Part shown: positions 6,992 to 14,510 of the stretch, in pieces | Layout of the letters: each line of letters opens with the position of its first letter | Position numbering within the stretch: position 1 is the stretch's first letter | Origin: a virus | Length of the DNA stretch: 48,123 nucleotides | IMG/VR virus record: IMGVR_UViG_3300023244_000003 | Location: 1 to 48,123 of that record | Direction: 5' to 3' (one strand) | Notes under the pieces: model-generated | Told to the model about the DNA's origin: nothing | What the model saw: the letters and a program-made list of their open reading frames with translations, nothing else | Database searches by the model: none | Made by a program: the position numbers and the translations under genes

Positions 6992-7209
6992 CTTGGTTCC
7001 TCTTTAACTATTATTCTTATTAAGCCATGTACCCTTTTCTGAAAACTGCTAAACATTTCAGCCTTGCACATTGCATCGAAGGCCTTATCGATTTGTATTT
7101 CCAGTTCTGGTTTGTCCTCAGTTAATTCTGAGGCTGCCTCAGAAGGTTTATCGAATGCTGAATACATGAAGTTCTCCAGTAATTCTATTTTAATCTCTTC
7201 CTGTGTCAT
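6985..7209 (-). CDS. Hypothetical acidic protein, 74 aa
   Basis: All-helical, Glu-rich protein (MTQEEIKIELLENFM). Starts in an ATGA overlap with the upstream 34-aa ORF and overlaps the downstream gene by 7 nt. No family recognised. Confidence 0.75.
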   Translation of the reverse strand: MTQEEIKIELLENFMYSAFDKPSEAASELTEDKPELEIQIDKAFDAMCKAEMFSSFQKRVHGLIRIIVKEEPRC

Positions 7210-7310
7210 ATCTTATCCTTTAAAAATAATTTATCAGCTATTGCTATTAGATCATTCTTTGCCTCTTCAACATTCCCTGGAGGGTTCTTTCCCCAGTTCT
7301 CTATGGACAT
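7206..7310 (-). CDS. Small ORF, 34 aa
   Basis: MSIENWGKNPPGNVEEAKND then a helical tail ending KLFLKDKI. Accepted because its ATG overlaps the upstream stop by 8 nt and its TGA overlaps the next ATG (ATGA), filling what would otherwise be a hole in a tightly packed operon. Unknown function. Confidence 0.55.
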   Translation of the reverse strand: MSIENWGKNPPGNVEEAKNDLIAIADKLFLKDKI

Positions 7311-7402
7311 TTAAAGGTCTTCTTTAAATTCCCTACTTCCCATAGTATCCAAATTGCTGGCCAAGAACAGGCCAGCAATTCTATTAGTTCTTGGTTCTTC
7401 AT
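7301..7402 (-). CDS. Small ORF, 33 aa, containing a hairpin
   Basis: MKNQELIELLACSWPAIWIL..., possibly membrane-associated. Its start overlaps the previous stop as ATGA. The coding DNA includes a perfect 11-bp inverted repeat (7352-7362/7370-7380, GGCC at the loop side) that could form a stem-loop in the mRNA and attenuate downstream translation or transcription. It is either a real peptide gene or a leader for the next one. Confidence 0.45.
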   Translation of the reverse strand: MKNQELIELLACSWPAIWILWEVGNLKKTFKCP

Positions 7403-7698
7403 ATCTTAAACTTTAAATTGTTCATAGTGTGTGTATCTATTTCGATTAATGCAATAGCTGCTAACGGTATTACCAACTGTGGATCCAGCCCATCCTCTAA
7501 GGTTACCCTTACAGCTAAGTTCAAAGCATACATAATCGGATCATAATCAGCTAGTTTACTGTCTTCATCCTTTTTAGCCTGTTCGATTAAATCCTCTAGA
7601 ATATCGAGGTTAGCGGAATCCACTGCGTAATCTTGTTTCATAAGCCCTTGCAGTAATTCAATACTGCGTTGTTCTTTAGTTCTTTTAATCATTTCCAT
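7399..7698 (-). CDS. Hypothetical protein, 99 aa
   Basis: Helical, acidic protein (IELLQGLMKQDY, LEDLIEQAKKDEDS). Second gene behind the 8020 promoter, four bases after the 80-aa gene. A start at the second Met is equally possible. No family recognised. Confidence 0.75.
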   Translation of the reverse strand: MEMIKRTKEQRSIELLQGLMKQDYAVDSANLDILEDLIEQAKKDEDSKLADYDPIMYALNLAVRVTLEDGLDPQLVIPLAAIALIEIDTHTMNNLKFKI

Positions 7699-7702
7699 TT
7701 CC

Positions 7703-7945
7703 TTACTTTTTAACTTGGTTAACTACATATTGTAAATCCTCTTCCGAATATCCATGATAATCTGGGTCATCCCCTATATCATCTGAATACCTGTTAACTA
7801 TTTCTTCCCATGAAGCTATATCATTTTCATCTTCTGGGAATACTGTAGCTAGTATTAACTCCAGCCTAGCTAACTTCTGAGTTACTGTTAATAATACTGG
7901 GTCCAGTTCTATTAACTGAATCCTCTTAATTTTTAAATTTTCCAT
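7703..7945 (-). CDS. Hypothetical protein, 80 aa
   Basis: Small acidic protein. Its first codon lies inside a 103-bp sequence repeated exactly at 9148-9250, so it shares promoter, leader and start context with the 177-aa gene starting at 9153. The two are presumably co-regulated. Function unknown. Confidence 0.75.
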   Translation of the reverse strand: MENLKIKRIQLIELDPVLLTVTQKLARLELILATVFPEDENDIASWEEIVNRYSDDIGDDPDYHGYSEEDLQYVVNQVKK

Positions 7946-8042
7946 TTCCTATTATTTTAATTAATAATTCGAAGGCTACTAATGCAAATATTCTGCCCCC
8001 CTTATTTATTTTGCATATGCAAATATAATAAAAAGGAATTAA
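7940..8042 (-). repeat. 103-bp exact repeat (copy 1) carrying promoter and leader
   Basis: Identical over 103 bp to 9148-9250. On the - strand it holds CCTTTTTATTATATTTGCA (TATATTTG at 8027-8020), the palindrome TTTGCATATGCAAA at 8010-8023, a ~60-nt leader with six consecutive G, and the ATG of the 80-aa gene. Conservation of the whole leader suggests recent duplication or conserved function. Confidence 0.9.
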
Positions 8043-8063
8043 AGTATTGCATGTAATAGGATA

Positions 8064-8282
8064 TTAGGATTTAACTTCTATTGCTGGTATTCCTTCTAAC
8101 CACTGCTTCGGTACATTATACGGCCCAAAATATACTACCTTATCCTCTGTATGCGCTAGCTCTACCTGTAGGTATTTGATATTCCTTCCTGACCTGAATA
8201 CTACTTCACTCTTTTGAGTTATACCATATATAAATATACAATTGTCAGGTCCTGTCCATATCATCTTTATGAATGTGCTCAT
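8064..8282 (-). CDS. Hypothetical protein, 72 aa
   Basis: Beta-rich small protein (FIKMIWTGPDNCIFIYGIT, VVYFGPYNVPKQWLEG). Start overlaps the previous stop (ATGA); last gene of the operon driven by the 9228 promoter region. Unrecognised. Confidence 0.7.
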   Translation of the reverse strand: MSTFIKMIWTGPDNCIFIYGITQKSEVVFRSGRNIKYLQVELAHTEDKVVYFGPYNVPKQWLEGIPAIEVKS

Positions 8283-8608
8283 CCCTCATTATTTAAAGAT
8301 TTTATTAATGCTATCTCCCAGTCCATCCTAGTAGGATTATCCCCAGAGACTTTCATGTCTCGGCAATATCTCTGTGCCCCCCCTTGTCTCAAGAGCCCAC
8401 CAGAAATAACAGTGACCTCTATGGCATCTATCATCTCCTTGAACATGTTGGCTTCTGTAAGGATAGACTCCTCATCCCTATCCTTATTTTCATCGGGAAG
8501 GATTTGGTCCATAGCCTGTACTATATTACTCCCCACATAGGTCTTCATAAATAATTCTTCGATACCATAACCGGCATCACATAAAACTGTTACTATTACA
8601 TAATCCAT
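8279..8608 (-). CDS. Hypothetical protein, 109 aa
   Basis: Begins MDYVIVTVLCDAGYG, ends with a helix (DWEIALIKSLNNEG). Middle gene of a three-gene operon. No motif recognised. Confidence 0.75.
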   Translation of the reverse strand: MDYVIVTVLCDAGYGIEELFMKTYVGSNIVQAMDQILPDENKDRDEESILTEANMFKEMIDAIEVTVISGGLLRQGGAQRYCRDMKVSGDNPTRMDWEIALIKSLNNEG

Positions 8609-8619
8609 ATTGTTTCCTC

Positions 8620-9153
8620 CTAACCCCTATAATCATTAAGTTCAACTGTTAAAAATGTTACCATTTCATCTCCCAACCCAAAGTATTCCTCGACCGTAGT
8701 CTTAGGGCCCAACGTTGGCCACATATAAGCAAACATCTCGGTGGGGTTTCTGAGTGTACCCATCTGCATATTCCAGTTAAGTACACTAGTATTTGTGATC
8801 CAAGTTTCATCTTCGTTTTCCATTATAAACCTGAAAAGGTTCATCATTGGCATTTCCCCATACCCAAAATTATCTCCATGTAACAGTTTATCTGCCCAGT
8901 GAGTATTCATAAATACCTTTATCGTAGGTACCCTCAACCCCTTTGTATCTGATACTCGGTTAATTACTTGGATTAGGATTCCCTCCATTACCCTTAGTTT
9001 ACTGAACTGAGGCAATAGCATCGGAGCATTATTCTCCAGTTCTATAACCATTTCTCCTATGCAATTCAAGATCGTGGTCTCCAATGCATACTCTCCAGAG
9101 ACATCAATGGGGCCTCCGTGTTTCTTAATAAATTCCTTTAAGTTTTCTTCCAT
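8620..9153 (-). CDS. Hypothetical protein, 177 aa
   Basis: Mixed alpha/beta acidic protein with several Trp/Met-rich stretches (WITNTSVLNWNMQMG). Its first three codons (MEE) lie in or next to the 103-bp promoter repeat shared with the 80-aa gene. Heads a three-gene operon. No family recognised. Confidence 0.75.
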   Translation of the reverse strand: MEENLKEFIKKHGGPIDVSGEYALETTILNCIGEMVIELENNAPMLLPQFSKLRVMEGILIQVINRVSDTKGLRVPTIKVFMNTHWADKLLHGDNFGYGEMPMMNLFRFIMENEDETWITNTSVLNWNMQMGTLRNPTEMFAYMWPTLGPKTTVEEYFGLGDEMVTFLTVELNDYRG

Positions 9154-9250
9154 TTCCTATTATTTTAATTAATAATTCGAAGGCTACTAATGCAAATATT
9201 CTGCCCCCCTTATTTATTTTGCATATGCAAATATAATAAAAAGGAATTAA
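9148..9250 (-). repeat. 103-bp exact repeat (copy 2) carrying promoter and leader
   Basis: Copy of 7940-8042. TATATTTG at 9235-9228 on the - strand, palindrome TTTGCATATGCAAA at 9218-9231. Its upstream end overlaps the stop of the 71-aa gene, so the promoter sits directly on the end of the preceding gene. Confidence 0.9.
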
Positions 9251-9462
9251 GGGTTAATGGGTTTATTGGTTTTAGGGTCTACTTCAACCTCTTTCCAGCA
9301 CCCCTTGGATACCTCTATTAACCTGAATTTCTTACCTCTTCGGCCTTCCTTAGCCTTAGCCAAGGCTTTTAACGCCTTGTCATGTAGGTACTTACCAGTT
9401 TCAGATCCTCCTGCCCTTACGGGGTTATCAATTTGTACTCCCGCATTGTGTTTATTTGCCAT
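9247..9462 (-). CDS. Hypothetical basic protein, 71 aa
   Basis: Basic protein with a Gly/Lys/Arg-rich centre (AKAKEGRRGKKFRLIEVSKG), possibly nucleic-acid-binding. Ends inside the repeat that carries the next promoter. Unrecognised. Confidence 0.7.
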   Translation of the reverse strand: MANKHNAGVQIDNPVRAGGSETGKYLHDKALKALAKAKEGRRGKKFRLIEVSKGCWKEVEVDPKTNKPINP

Positions 9463-9466
9463 AGTT

Positions 9467-9907
9467 TTATTCTTTAAAATAAGTTAATAATTTATCTATT
9501 TGAGCAGCCCAAGTAGCATCCTCAGCAGCCCCAACAGCAGCCCCAACAGCAGCCCCAACAGCAGCCCCAGCAGCAGCCCCAGCAGCATCCTCTTCTTCTT
9601 GCGTAGCATCGCCATTAGCAAACTTTTCAGCTATATTACAGGCGTTAACACTTCTAGGGTCGGGGTTACTATCCAATTTTAAGGCTTCTCTAGCACACCA
9701 TACAGCAAACAGTCTTAAATCTCTGTCTGTCATATATTCTTTACGACATAATACCCACACTATATCTTCTTTGGATTGTACTTTATTCCTGTATTCTTTA
9801 ATAAATTTAGAGATGGTAGCTGAATAATCACTTTTAATGCCGATTTCTTGTGGCTTATAACAAGGTGACATAGCTTTCAAAGCTTTGTATGTTATTTTCT
9901 TTTTCAC
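9467..9907 (-). CDS. Protein resembling the Ala-rich 'putative immunity protein' family, 146 aa
   Basis: The C-terminal half (RDLRLFAVWCAREALKL, then D-R-S-x-N-A, then an Ala-rich helix and AAQIDKLLTYFKE) resembles bacterial and phage proteins annotated as putative immunity proteins, with an Ala/Trp-rich repeat. Here the repeat is a run of GAAV units encoded by five 12-bp tandem copies (9523-9582), likely prone to slippage. I place the start at GTG 9907, five bases after the upstream stop, because the ATG at 9976 would overlap the membrane-protein gene by 65 bp and family members start near KITYKALKAM. Function unproven. Confidence 0.65.
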   Translation of the reverse strand: MKKKITYKALKAMSPCYKPQEIGIKSDYSATISKFIKEYRNKVQSKEDIVWVLCRKEYMTDRDLRLFAVWCAREALKLDSNPDPRSVNACNIAEKFANGDATQEEEDAAGAAAGAAVGAAVGAAVGAAEDATWAAQIDKLLTYFKE

Positions 9908-9911
9908 CTTT

Positions 9912-10175
9912 TTAGTGTTTAAGTTTATATTTCCTGTGATATTTACTATACAAGGTACCTCTGTACCCAATTCCAATTGAATCCTTATCGAAGTAAGGTG
10001 TCCGTGCTATCCTCTTGGCCTGTGCTTCAACGATATCGTTTAATCGCGCTAGCTCCACGAATATCAGAGAATCCCTGACTCGGTCTTCCTGTGCATACCT
10101 GTTTGTTTCAGCTGATCTATCTAAAGCTATAACAACTATTAAAACAACCACCAGTATTACGAAAAGGTCTCTCAT
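9912..10175 (-). CDS. Small membrane protein with coiled coil, 87 aa
   Basis: Residues about 3-19 (DLFVILVVVLIVVIALD) form a membrane anchor; residues 20-60 are charged and helical (ARLNDIVEAQAKRIAR), and the tail is basic. This resembles an inner-membrane spanin or other anchored coiled-coil protein, but the gene is far from the lysis genes at 45 kb. Start overlaps the 51-aa gene (ATGA). Confidence 0.7.
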   Translation of the reverse strand: MRDLFVILVVVLIVVIALDRSAETNRYAQEDRVRDSLIFVELARLNDIVEAQAKRIARTPYFDKDSIGIGYRGTLYSKYHRKYKLKH

Positions 10176-10327
10176 TCCTTGTCCTCCCTTGCTTGGATAA
10201 TCTTAAGTCCTAAGTCCTCCAGGGTACCCTGTGTATACCCCTCAGCTACATCCGATTCCAAAGCATCCTGATATGCCTCATCGATAAAGTTTAATTCCCC
10301 CTTAGTTAGCTTTAATATATATTCCAT
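10172..10327 (-). CDS. Hypothetical acidic protein, 51 aa
   Basis: MEYILKLTKGELNFIDEAYQ then ESDVAEGYTQGTLEDLGLKI. Its TGA overlaps the next ATG and it fits exactly between two accepted genes, so it is probably real. Unknown function. Confidence 0.65.
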   Translation of the reverse strand: MEYILKLTKGELNFIDEAYQDALESDVAEGYTQGTLEDLGLKIIQAREDKE

Positions 10328-10331
10328 AGCC

Positions 10332-10922
10332 CTAGTCTAGAGTACTAATTCGAACCTTTAAGGAATCATCTATATTCCCGTTCTCTAAGAGGAACCCTGT
10401 ACATTCCAACCGTTCAGCCTCATTCAATTGGCAGGCCATCAAAGGGTTTTCATCACCCGGTAATTCTACCAACCCTGTAGGGTATAGGTTAACTGATCTC
10501 TCTGATCCTATTTCAAAGTCCTCATGCAATTCGGCTTCCACTATAACGAATTTCCCAATGGCCACCTGGTAGGTTCCTTCTGGGATCACTAGTGCACCCT
10601 TAGTTATAAACTTCATTTTTTCTAAAGTTTCTAACCATTTGTCAAAATCATGGTCCCTGTCATGGGCTTCCCATTTCTCTTTAATCTTTAGAACGTTTAT
10701 CCCCGGTCTAGGAGAAAGGGGTTTAGAACTTTTTTTTCCCTTATGAGTATTGTAGGATACAGTTTCCCATAATTCCCAAATCTCTTCCATTAACTCAATA
10801 GATACCAGAACCTCATCCATAGTAATCTCTATCTGATTATTATAGATATTACCTAAGAATGCGGATAGGTCATTTCCTGAGTCAGTTACTTTAACTAACT
10901 GTACTAATTCTACTCTTTTCAT
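10332..10922 (-). CDS. Hypothetical protein, 196 aa
   Basis: Start chosen at MKRVELVQL (10922), after the upstream stop at 10934, rather than a farther upstream ATG that would overlap. Helical N-terminal half, beta-rich C-terminal half (GALVIPEGTYQVAIGKFVIV). Fourth gene of the operon from promoter 12064. Unrecognised. Confidence 0.7.
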   Translation of the reverse strand: MKRVELVQLVKVTDSGNDLSAFLGNIYNNQIEITMDEVLVSIELMEEIWELWETVSYNTHKGKKSSKPLSPRPGINVLKIKEKWEAHDRDHDFDKWLETLEKMKFITKGALVIPEGTYQVAIGKFVIVEAELHEDFEIGSERSVNLYPTGLVELPGDENPLMACQLNEAERLECTGFLLENGNIDDSLKVRISTLD

Positions 10923-10933
10923 ACTTTTTAATT

Positions 10934-11272
10934 TTAACCATAAACCCACAATAAAAATGCCTTATGTAGGGTGGGTGTTCCTTCCATAAGTATCGATGTT
11001 ATCTTTTCTACTTCTTTGTATGATCCTTCGAACATGATAGAGGGCTTATCCGATGGCCCTGCTACATGGTTCATCATAAGGTTAAATGCAACTACTGCTT
11101 TATTCCTTAATACGGGTGGGGATTCATCCCTAAACTTCTTAATGTCTTCTTTTAAATCTATTAAGTGAAAGACAGGCATTTCATCCTCATCTTCAGTTAA
11201 TAGTGCAACCGTAATCCATTCCCACATTGTCAGGGAATAATCCTTTGGGTACTGTAAACTATCATGTTCCAT
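10934..11272 (-). CDS. Hypothetical protein, 112 aa
   Basis: Start chosen at MEHDSLQYP (11272), which overlaps the upstream stop by 11 nt and removes an unlikely extension. Helical protein rich in acidic residues. Unrecognised. Confidence 0.7.
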   Translation of the reverse strand: MEHDSLQYPKDYSLTMWEWITVALLTEDEDEMPVFHLIDLKEDIKKFRDESPPVLRNKAVVAFNLMMNHVAGPSDKPSIMFEGSYKEVEKITSILMEGTPTLHKAFLLWVYG

Positions 11273-11687
11273 TATCTTCGTCTTTAAGGGATTTCCAAAA
11301 TTCATAAACTTTGACCTTACTTATAGAGTTCAATTCAATGGTTAAGATATGATCTCTTTCTCTTGCATACAGTACATCATGGCAAGTCCCATCTAACCCC
11401 AGTTCTGCTAAGAAAGAAAATACAGGTTCTAAAATTAGCCCCAGATCATATACAGAATTCCTAGAAACTCTTAATACTTCTGCTAAGCCAGTCTTTACGG
11501 GCATTTCCTTATCCAAGAACTCTTCTAACTGGACTGCTATATCGATATGGATTACTTCTACCCGTTCCTCTACCGTATCCTCTTCTGGGTAAATATAGAT
11601 ATTGAACCCCCTAAATTCATTCCCCTTGTCGGATACAAGCTGCACTTGCAACCCCTCATCCCCTCTGGTAATTTTTAATTTTTTCAT
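11262..11687 (-). CDS. Hypothetical protein, 141 aa
   Basis: Start chosen at MKKLKITRGDEG (11687), 12 nt after the upstream stop; the longer frame would run far into the previous gene. Mixed alpha/beta, acidic. Same small-gene operon; unrecognised. Confidence 0.7.
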   Translation of the reverse strand: MKKLKITRGDEGLQVQLVSDKGNEFRGFNIYIYPEEDTVEERVEVIHIDIAVQLEEFLDKEMPVKTGLAEVLRVSRNSVYDLGLILEPVFSFLAELGLDGTCHDVLYARERDHILTIELNSISKVKVYEFWKSLKDEDNGT

Positions 11688-11698
11688 ATTTCCTATTT

Positions 11699-12037
11699 TT
11701 AATTTAAAGTTTCGAGCTCGCCTAAAGTTAGCCCATCTAATGAATATTCTTGTACACAATCATATTCTCCCCGTAAAGATAACTTAGGAAAAGCTTTAAG
11801 AACTTCAACAAAAGCCATTAACCCCAAAGCATATCTCCTTAATTCTTCTGCTATATAGGGGTTTGGAACCCATTTTTTGTCCTTATAAAAAATCGTAGTG
11901 TCCGGAGCTACCAAAAACAATGTCCCTGTTTCAGAGCCATCCCCAGAGGTTTCATTAAACCTAAGTAATCCCCCATTCTCAAAATAAATCTTGTAATTCC
12001 CTATTACGTGATCCCAAATTCTTCTTTGAATTTTCAT
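11699..12037 (-). CDS. Hypothetical protein, 112 aa
   Basis: First gene behind promoter 12064, with a short leader of about 20 nt. Beta-rich N-terminal half (NYKIYFENGGLLRFNET), helical C-terminal half. Unrecognised. Confidence 0.75.
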   Translation of the reverse strand: MKIQRRIWDHVIGNYKIYFENGGLLRFNETSGDGSETGTLFLVAPDTTIFYKDKKWVPNPYIAEELRRYALGLMAFVEVLKAFPKLSLRGEYDCVQEYSLDGLTLGELETLN

Positions 12038-12063
12038 ATTTTCCTATTTTTAATTTATATATG

Positions 12064-12095
12064 CAAATATAATAAAAAGGATTTAAAGGTAAGGG
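12064..12095 (-). promoter_or_regulatory. Phage promoter (CCTTTTTATTATATTTGCA type)
   Basis: On the - strand TATATTTG at 12071-12064, preceded by TTTAAATCCTTTTTAT. Same core as the copies at 8020, 9228, 16040, 18532, 20702, 35335 and 43182. Starts the operon 12037 to 9247. Confidence 0.75.
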
Positions 12096-12136
12096 AGATA
12101 TGCATTTTCTTTAATATGCATATATGCAAATGCTAT

Positions 12137-12227
12137 CCAGTTTAACTGCAGCGATATATAGGGATAACCCTAATGCACTTAAGTATGCTAGTCTATTAAT
12201 CATATGCAAATTATATGCTTAAGTATA
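12137..12227 (-). repeat. Intergenic repeat element, copy A (partial)
   Basis: Shares with the elements at 21.7 and 42.5 kb the words CCAGTTTAA, AGCGATA, a hairpin-capable AGGGATAACCCT, and CTAATGCACTTAAG. It shares CTTAAGTATGCTA (12178-12190) with 4925-4937, and has a second CTTAAGTATA at 12218-12227. It lies between the end of one transcription unit and the promoter of the next. Role unknown. Confidence 0.65.
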
Positions 12228-12240
12228 ATCTTAGTAAGGA

Positions 12241-12546
12241 TTAATACCATTTATCGATATAAATCCCTAAAAACTCCTCAATTACTGCTGGTAATCGAGA
12301 CTCGTCGCTTAGCTCGATAAATGGGATTTTGGTCATTCGATACTTAATTAGTTTCCTTTCCTTTTTGGGTCCCATGTAGATTGCAAGGAAAGGTTTCTTG
12401 TCCTTCCCCAATGCAACCACATCCAGGTTTATCCTCTGGTACCCTTTAACACTATTCGAGAGAGGCACCCGATAGTTTAATCGTACGGGTACCCCTCTCG
12501 CTGTTAATTTTGCAAAGACTATTGCCTTTAACTCAGTGATGTTCAC
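12241..12546 (-). CDS. Hypothetical protein, possible PD-(D/E)xK-like fold, 101 aa
   Basis: The order LDVVALGKDKKPFLAIY, then KLIKYRMTKIPFIEL resembles the core of small restriction-endonuclease-like domains (D in strand 2, E-x-K in strand 3, then a conserved Tyr helix and IP[VF]IEL). The E-x-K position reads I-Y-M-G, so the catalytic pair is missing; if the fold is right this would be an inactive binding version. Overlaps the coiled-coil gene (ATGA). Confidence 0.65.
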   Translation of the reverse strand: MNITELKAIVFAKLTARGVPVRLNYRVPLSNSVKGYQRINLDVVALGKDKKPFLAIYMGPKKERKLIKYRMTKIPFIELSDESRLPAVIEEFLGIYIDKWY

Positions 12547-12806
12547 TGATTCCCGTGTTTAATTTCTACCATTCGGTTTATAAAGTCATCGTCGGTACCT
12601 GCCTCGGTGGACAGTGCTTCTAGCAATTCGTGTAGCCCTGAGTATGCTTGCTGGGCTTGGTGTGTGGTTTGTGACATTCTGTCCAGTTTACTTTCTAATC
12701 CCCTTATTTGATTCTTAAGCGATTGTACTTCACTGCTTAGGGAATCTACTTTCCATTGGTCGGCTTTCTTAGCTAAATCATTCCTAATATTCTGTAGTTC
12801 AAACAT
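12543..12806 (-). CDS. Coiled-coil protein, 87 aa
   Basis: Residues about 5-65 show heptad spacing (WKVDSLSSEVQSLKNQIRGL...LDRM), a probable parallel coiled coil; the tail is acidic. Between the ligase and the 101-aa gene, overlapping the latter by 4 nt. Possibly a structural partner; no family recognised. Confidence 0.75.
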   Translation of the reverse strand: MFELQNIRNDLAKKADQWKVDSLSSEVQSLKNQIRGLESKLDRMSQTTHQAQQAYSGLHELLEALSTEAGTDDDFINRMVEIKHGNQ

Positions 12807-12817
12807 ATCTCTGAGTT

Positions 12818-13978
12818 TTAACGTTCATAAGTTCTAAAAACTATACCCCGAGCATGAGAGGGTTTACCTCCATCTGAATAGTGTTGGAATCGAACCGTTA
12901 AAGGTTTACCTTCATACTTTTCATAGAAGTTATCAAGGTACTCTGCTCTTACTTCCCGAGTACCCATTGGTCTTACATCAAACTCTACCCCTGCTATGGG
13001 GTCCTCGTCATCCGTAATGCATACGAAGAGGGCTGTGCCAGCATCTCTCCCAACGGCTTCATTTACATCAATTACTGTGAACTCTTTTTCTTTAAAATCC
13101 TTCACCTTAATCATACCCCAGCTCCGTTCTCCGGATTCATAGAGGCCTTTGGGATCTCTCCACATAGCACCTTCGTATCCTTCTTCCTTAAACCTTTTGA
13201 AGAAGGCATCTATTTCATCCCAAGTCCTAACAGTATAGGTTTTAACTCTGGTTACTGAAGGTCCAGCCTTACGCATATACCTTCTTAATACTTTTTTCCT
13301 AATCTCATAAGTTAACCCAGTTCCTATTAAATCATATACCCTATAACCTATCTTTAAGTTTTCGGGTGAAGCTGTTTTAACCATTGAAACTATCTGTTGG
13401 AGGGACCTACCGTGACAGTATAATTCTCCATCATAAAACCACCCATCAGGTAACTGTGGAAGGTCATCTATAATATGTTGTAGATTCATTAGAGGCCTAC
13501 CATACTTGGACCAGGTGTAACCTACGCCTAGCTCGGTATTCTCTTTGCAACGCATACCATCGAATTTCCTTTGTAGATATCCAGGTAACTTTATTTTCTT
13601 AATATCCTTCTGGGCTAGCTGTGGTCTAAGCCTTCCCGTGTAATCAGTACCTCGGGTTGCCAATAGAACTTGGTATAACCAAGTTATGGACATTTCTTCC
13701 CAGCCCAGAACTATCTTATAACTTTTATCTCTAAGGTCCAGTATCTTAGAATCAGCCATAATTTGACACTGTTGCCAAGGGGTTGTTTCATTAGCCCTAC
13801 CTACATTTACAGGGTACATGGGTTTAATGTCCTCCTGCATAGCACCACCCAGTTTACCCTTGCGGGTTACTAATGTGGCACCATCTTGAATCTTCTTTGA
13901 GATTACCTCAAAGTGTAGAATGGACCCTGTCTTACTGAGTTTGAATAAGGTTATTGTGTCTTCTCTAAACTCATCCAT
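12818..13978 (-). CDS. ATP-dependent DNA ligase with N-terminal WGR-like region, 386 aa
   Basis: Nucleotidyltransferase motifs are in order: motif I QRKFDGMR (adenylated Lys in KFDGMR), motif III FYDGELY, motif IV EGAMWR and motif V MIKVKDF, followed by an OB-fold-like C-terminus ending GIVFRTYER. The N-terminal ~110 residues (FKLSKTGSILHFEV..., VTRKGKLGG) look like a WGR-type nucleic-acid-binding module. It would seal nicks during replication and recombination. Start taken at MDEFRED (13978), overlapping the upstream stop (ATGGATGA), rather than seven codons farther up. Confident. Confidence 0.9.
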   Translation of the reverse strand: MDEFREDTITLFKLSKTGSILHFEVISKKIQDGATLVTRKGKLGGAMQEDIKPMYPVNVGRANETTPWQQCQIMADSKILDLRDKSYKIVLGWEEMSITWLYQVLLATRGTDYTGRLRPQLAQKDIKKIKLPGYLQRKFDGMRCKENTELGVGYTWSKYGRPLMNLQHIIDDLPQLPDGWFYDGELYCHGRSLQQIVSMVKTASPENLKIGYRVYDLIGTGLTYEIRKKVLRRYMRKAGPSVTRVKTYTVRTWDEIDAFFKRFKEEGYEGAMWRDPKGLYESGERSWGMIKVKDFKEKEFTVIDVNEAVGRDAGTALFVCITDDEDPIAGVEFDVRPMGTREVRAEYLDNFYEKYEGKPLTVRFQHYSDGGKPSHARGIVFRTYER

Positions 13979-14216
13979 CCTCAGGGTCCTCCTTATCAAT
14001 TAGTAAGGGTCTTTCATAGTCTTCCCAACCCCCATCAATGTATTGTACCTTTAAGGTATTGTTTATCCTACCCACTGCAATTAGTTCACAGCCTTCGCAT
14101 AGTCCTACTGACATGAAGGTATCATCGATCAGCCTTTCAAATATCTTTTGGACATCGATATCAGGTTCACCTTCGAACCCCATCCCTTTGTGGCATTTTG
14201 TACAGAACGATGCCAT
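13971..14216 (-). CDS. Small putative zinc protein, 81 aa
   Basis: Two Cys pairs, CTKC (residues 5-8) and CEGC (about 40-43), can bind one zinc ion; the C-terminus is acidic. Directly upstream of and overlapping the ligase, so co-translated with it. Specific role unknown. Confidence 0.7.
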   Translation of the reverse strand: MASFCTKCHKGMGFEGEPDIDVQKIFERLIDDTFMSVGLCEGCELIAVGRINNTLKVQYIDGGWEDYERPLLIDKEDPEDG

Positions 14217-14218
14217 AA

Positions 14219-14446
14219 CTAAGACTTACGGTTTTGAGTACGGAACCTTTTCTGTATGCGAGTTCTCTTTCTACGGAATTTTCCGGGTTCAGTAGTATTG
14301 CCCCCTTGTTTGCTACTGGGTTCCCTAAAGTGGAAAGCTTGGCTACCCCCTAAAAACCCAAAGCAAATATCTCTATGCTCTTTACGGGTTACGGGTTTGA
14401 TCCCACTCGACAGTTTGTGTTTGTTTACTTTTATTACTTTTTCCAT
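14219..14446 (-). CDS. Hypothetical very basic protein, 75 aa
   Basis: Arg/Lys-rich, especially the C-terminal 20 residues (KFRRKRTRIQKRFRTQNRKS), probably nucleic-acid-binding and mostly disordered. Sits 2 nt before the zinc-protein gene. Unrecognised. Confidence 0.6.
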   Translation of the reverse strand: MEKVIKVNKHKLSSGIKPVTRKEHRDICFGFLGGSQAFHFREPSSKQGGNTTEPGKFRRKRTRIQKRFRTQNRKS

Positions 14447-14510
14447 GTGTTTACTTTTTAATGTATCTATTATTACGTTTATTCAAATTCTGCTCTTTAG
14501 AAGTATCTCT

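Noticed and set aside
9500-9682. + strand ORF rich in Ser/Pro
   Set aside because: Shadow of the 12-bp repeat in the Ala-rich gene; no start signals or family.
12155-12175. I-SceI-like recognition site (TAGGGATAA)
   Set aside because: Only the first half of the I-SceI site matches; the palindromic context is explained by the intergenic repeat element.
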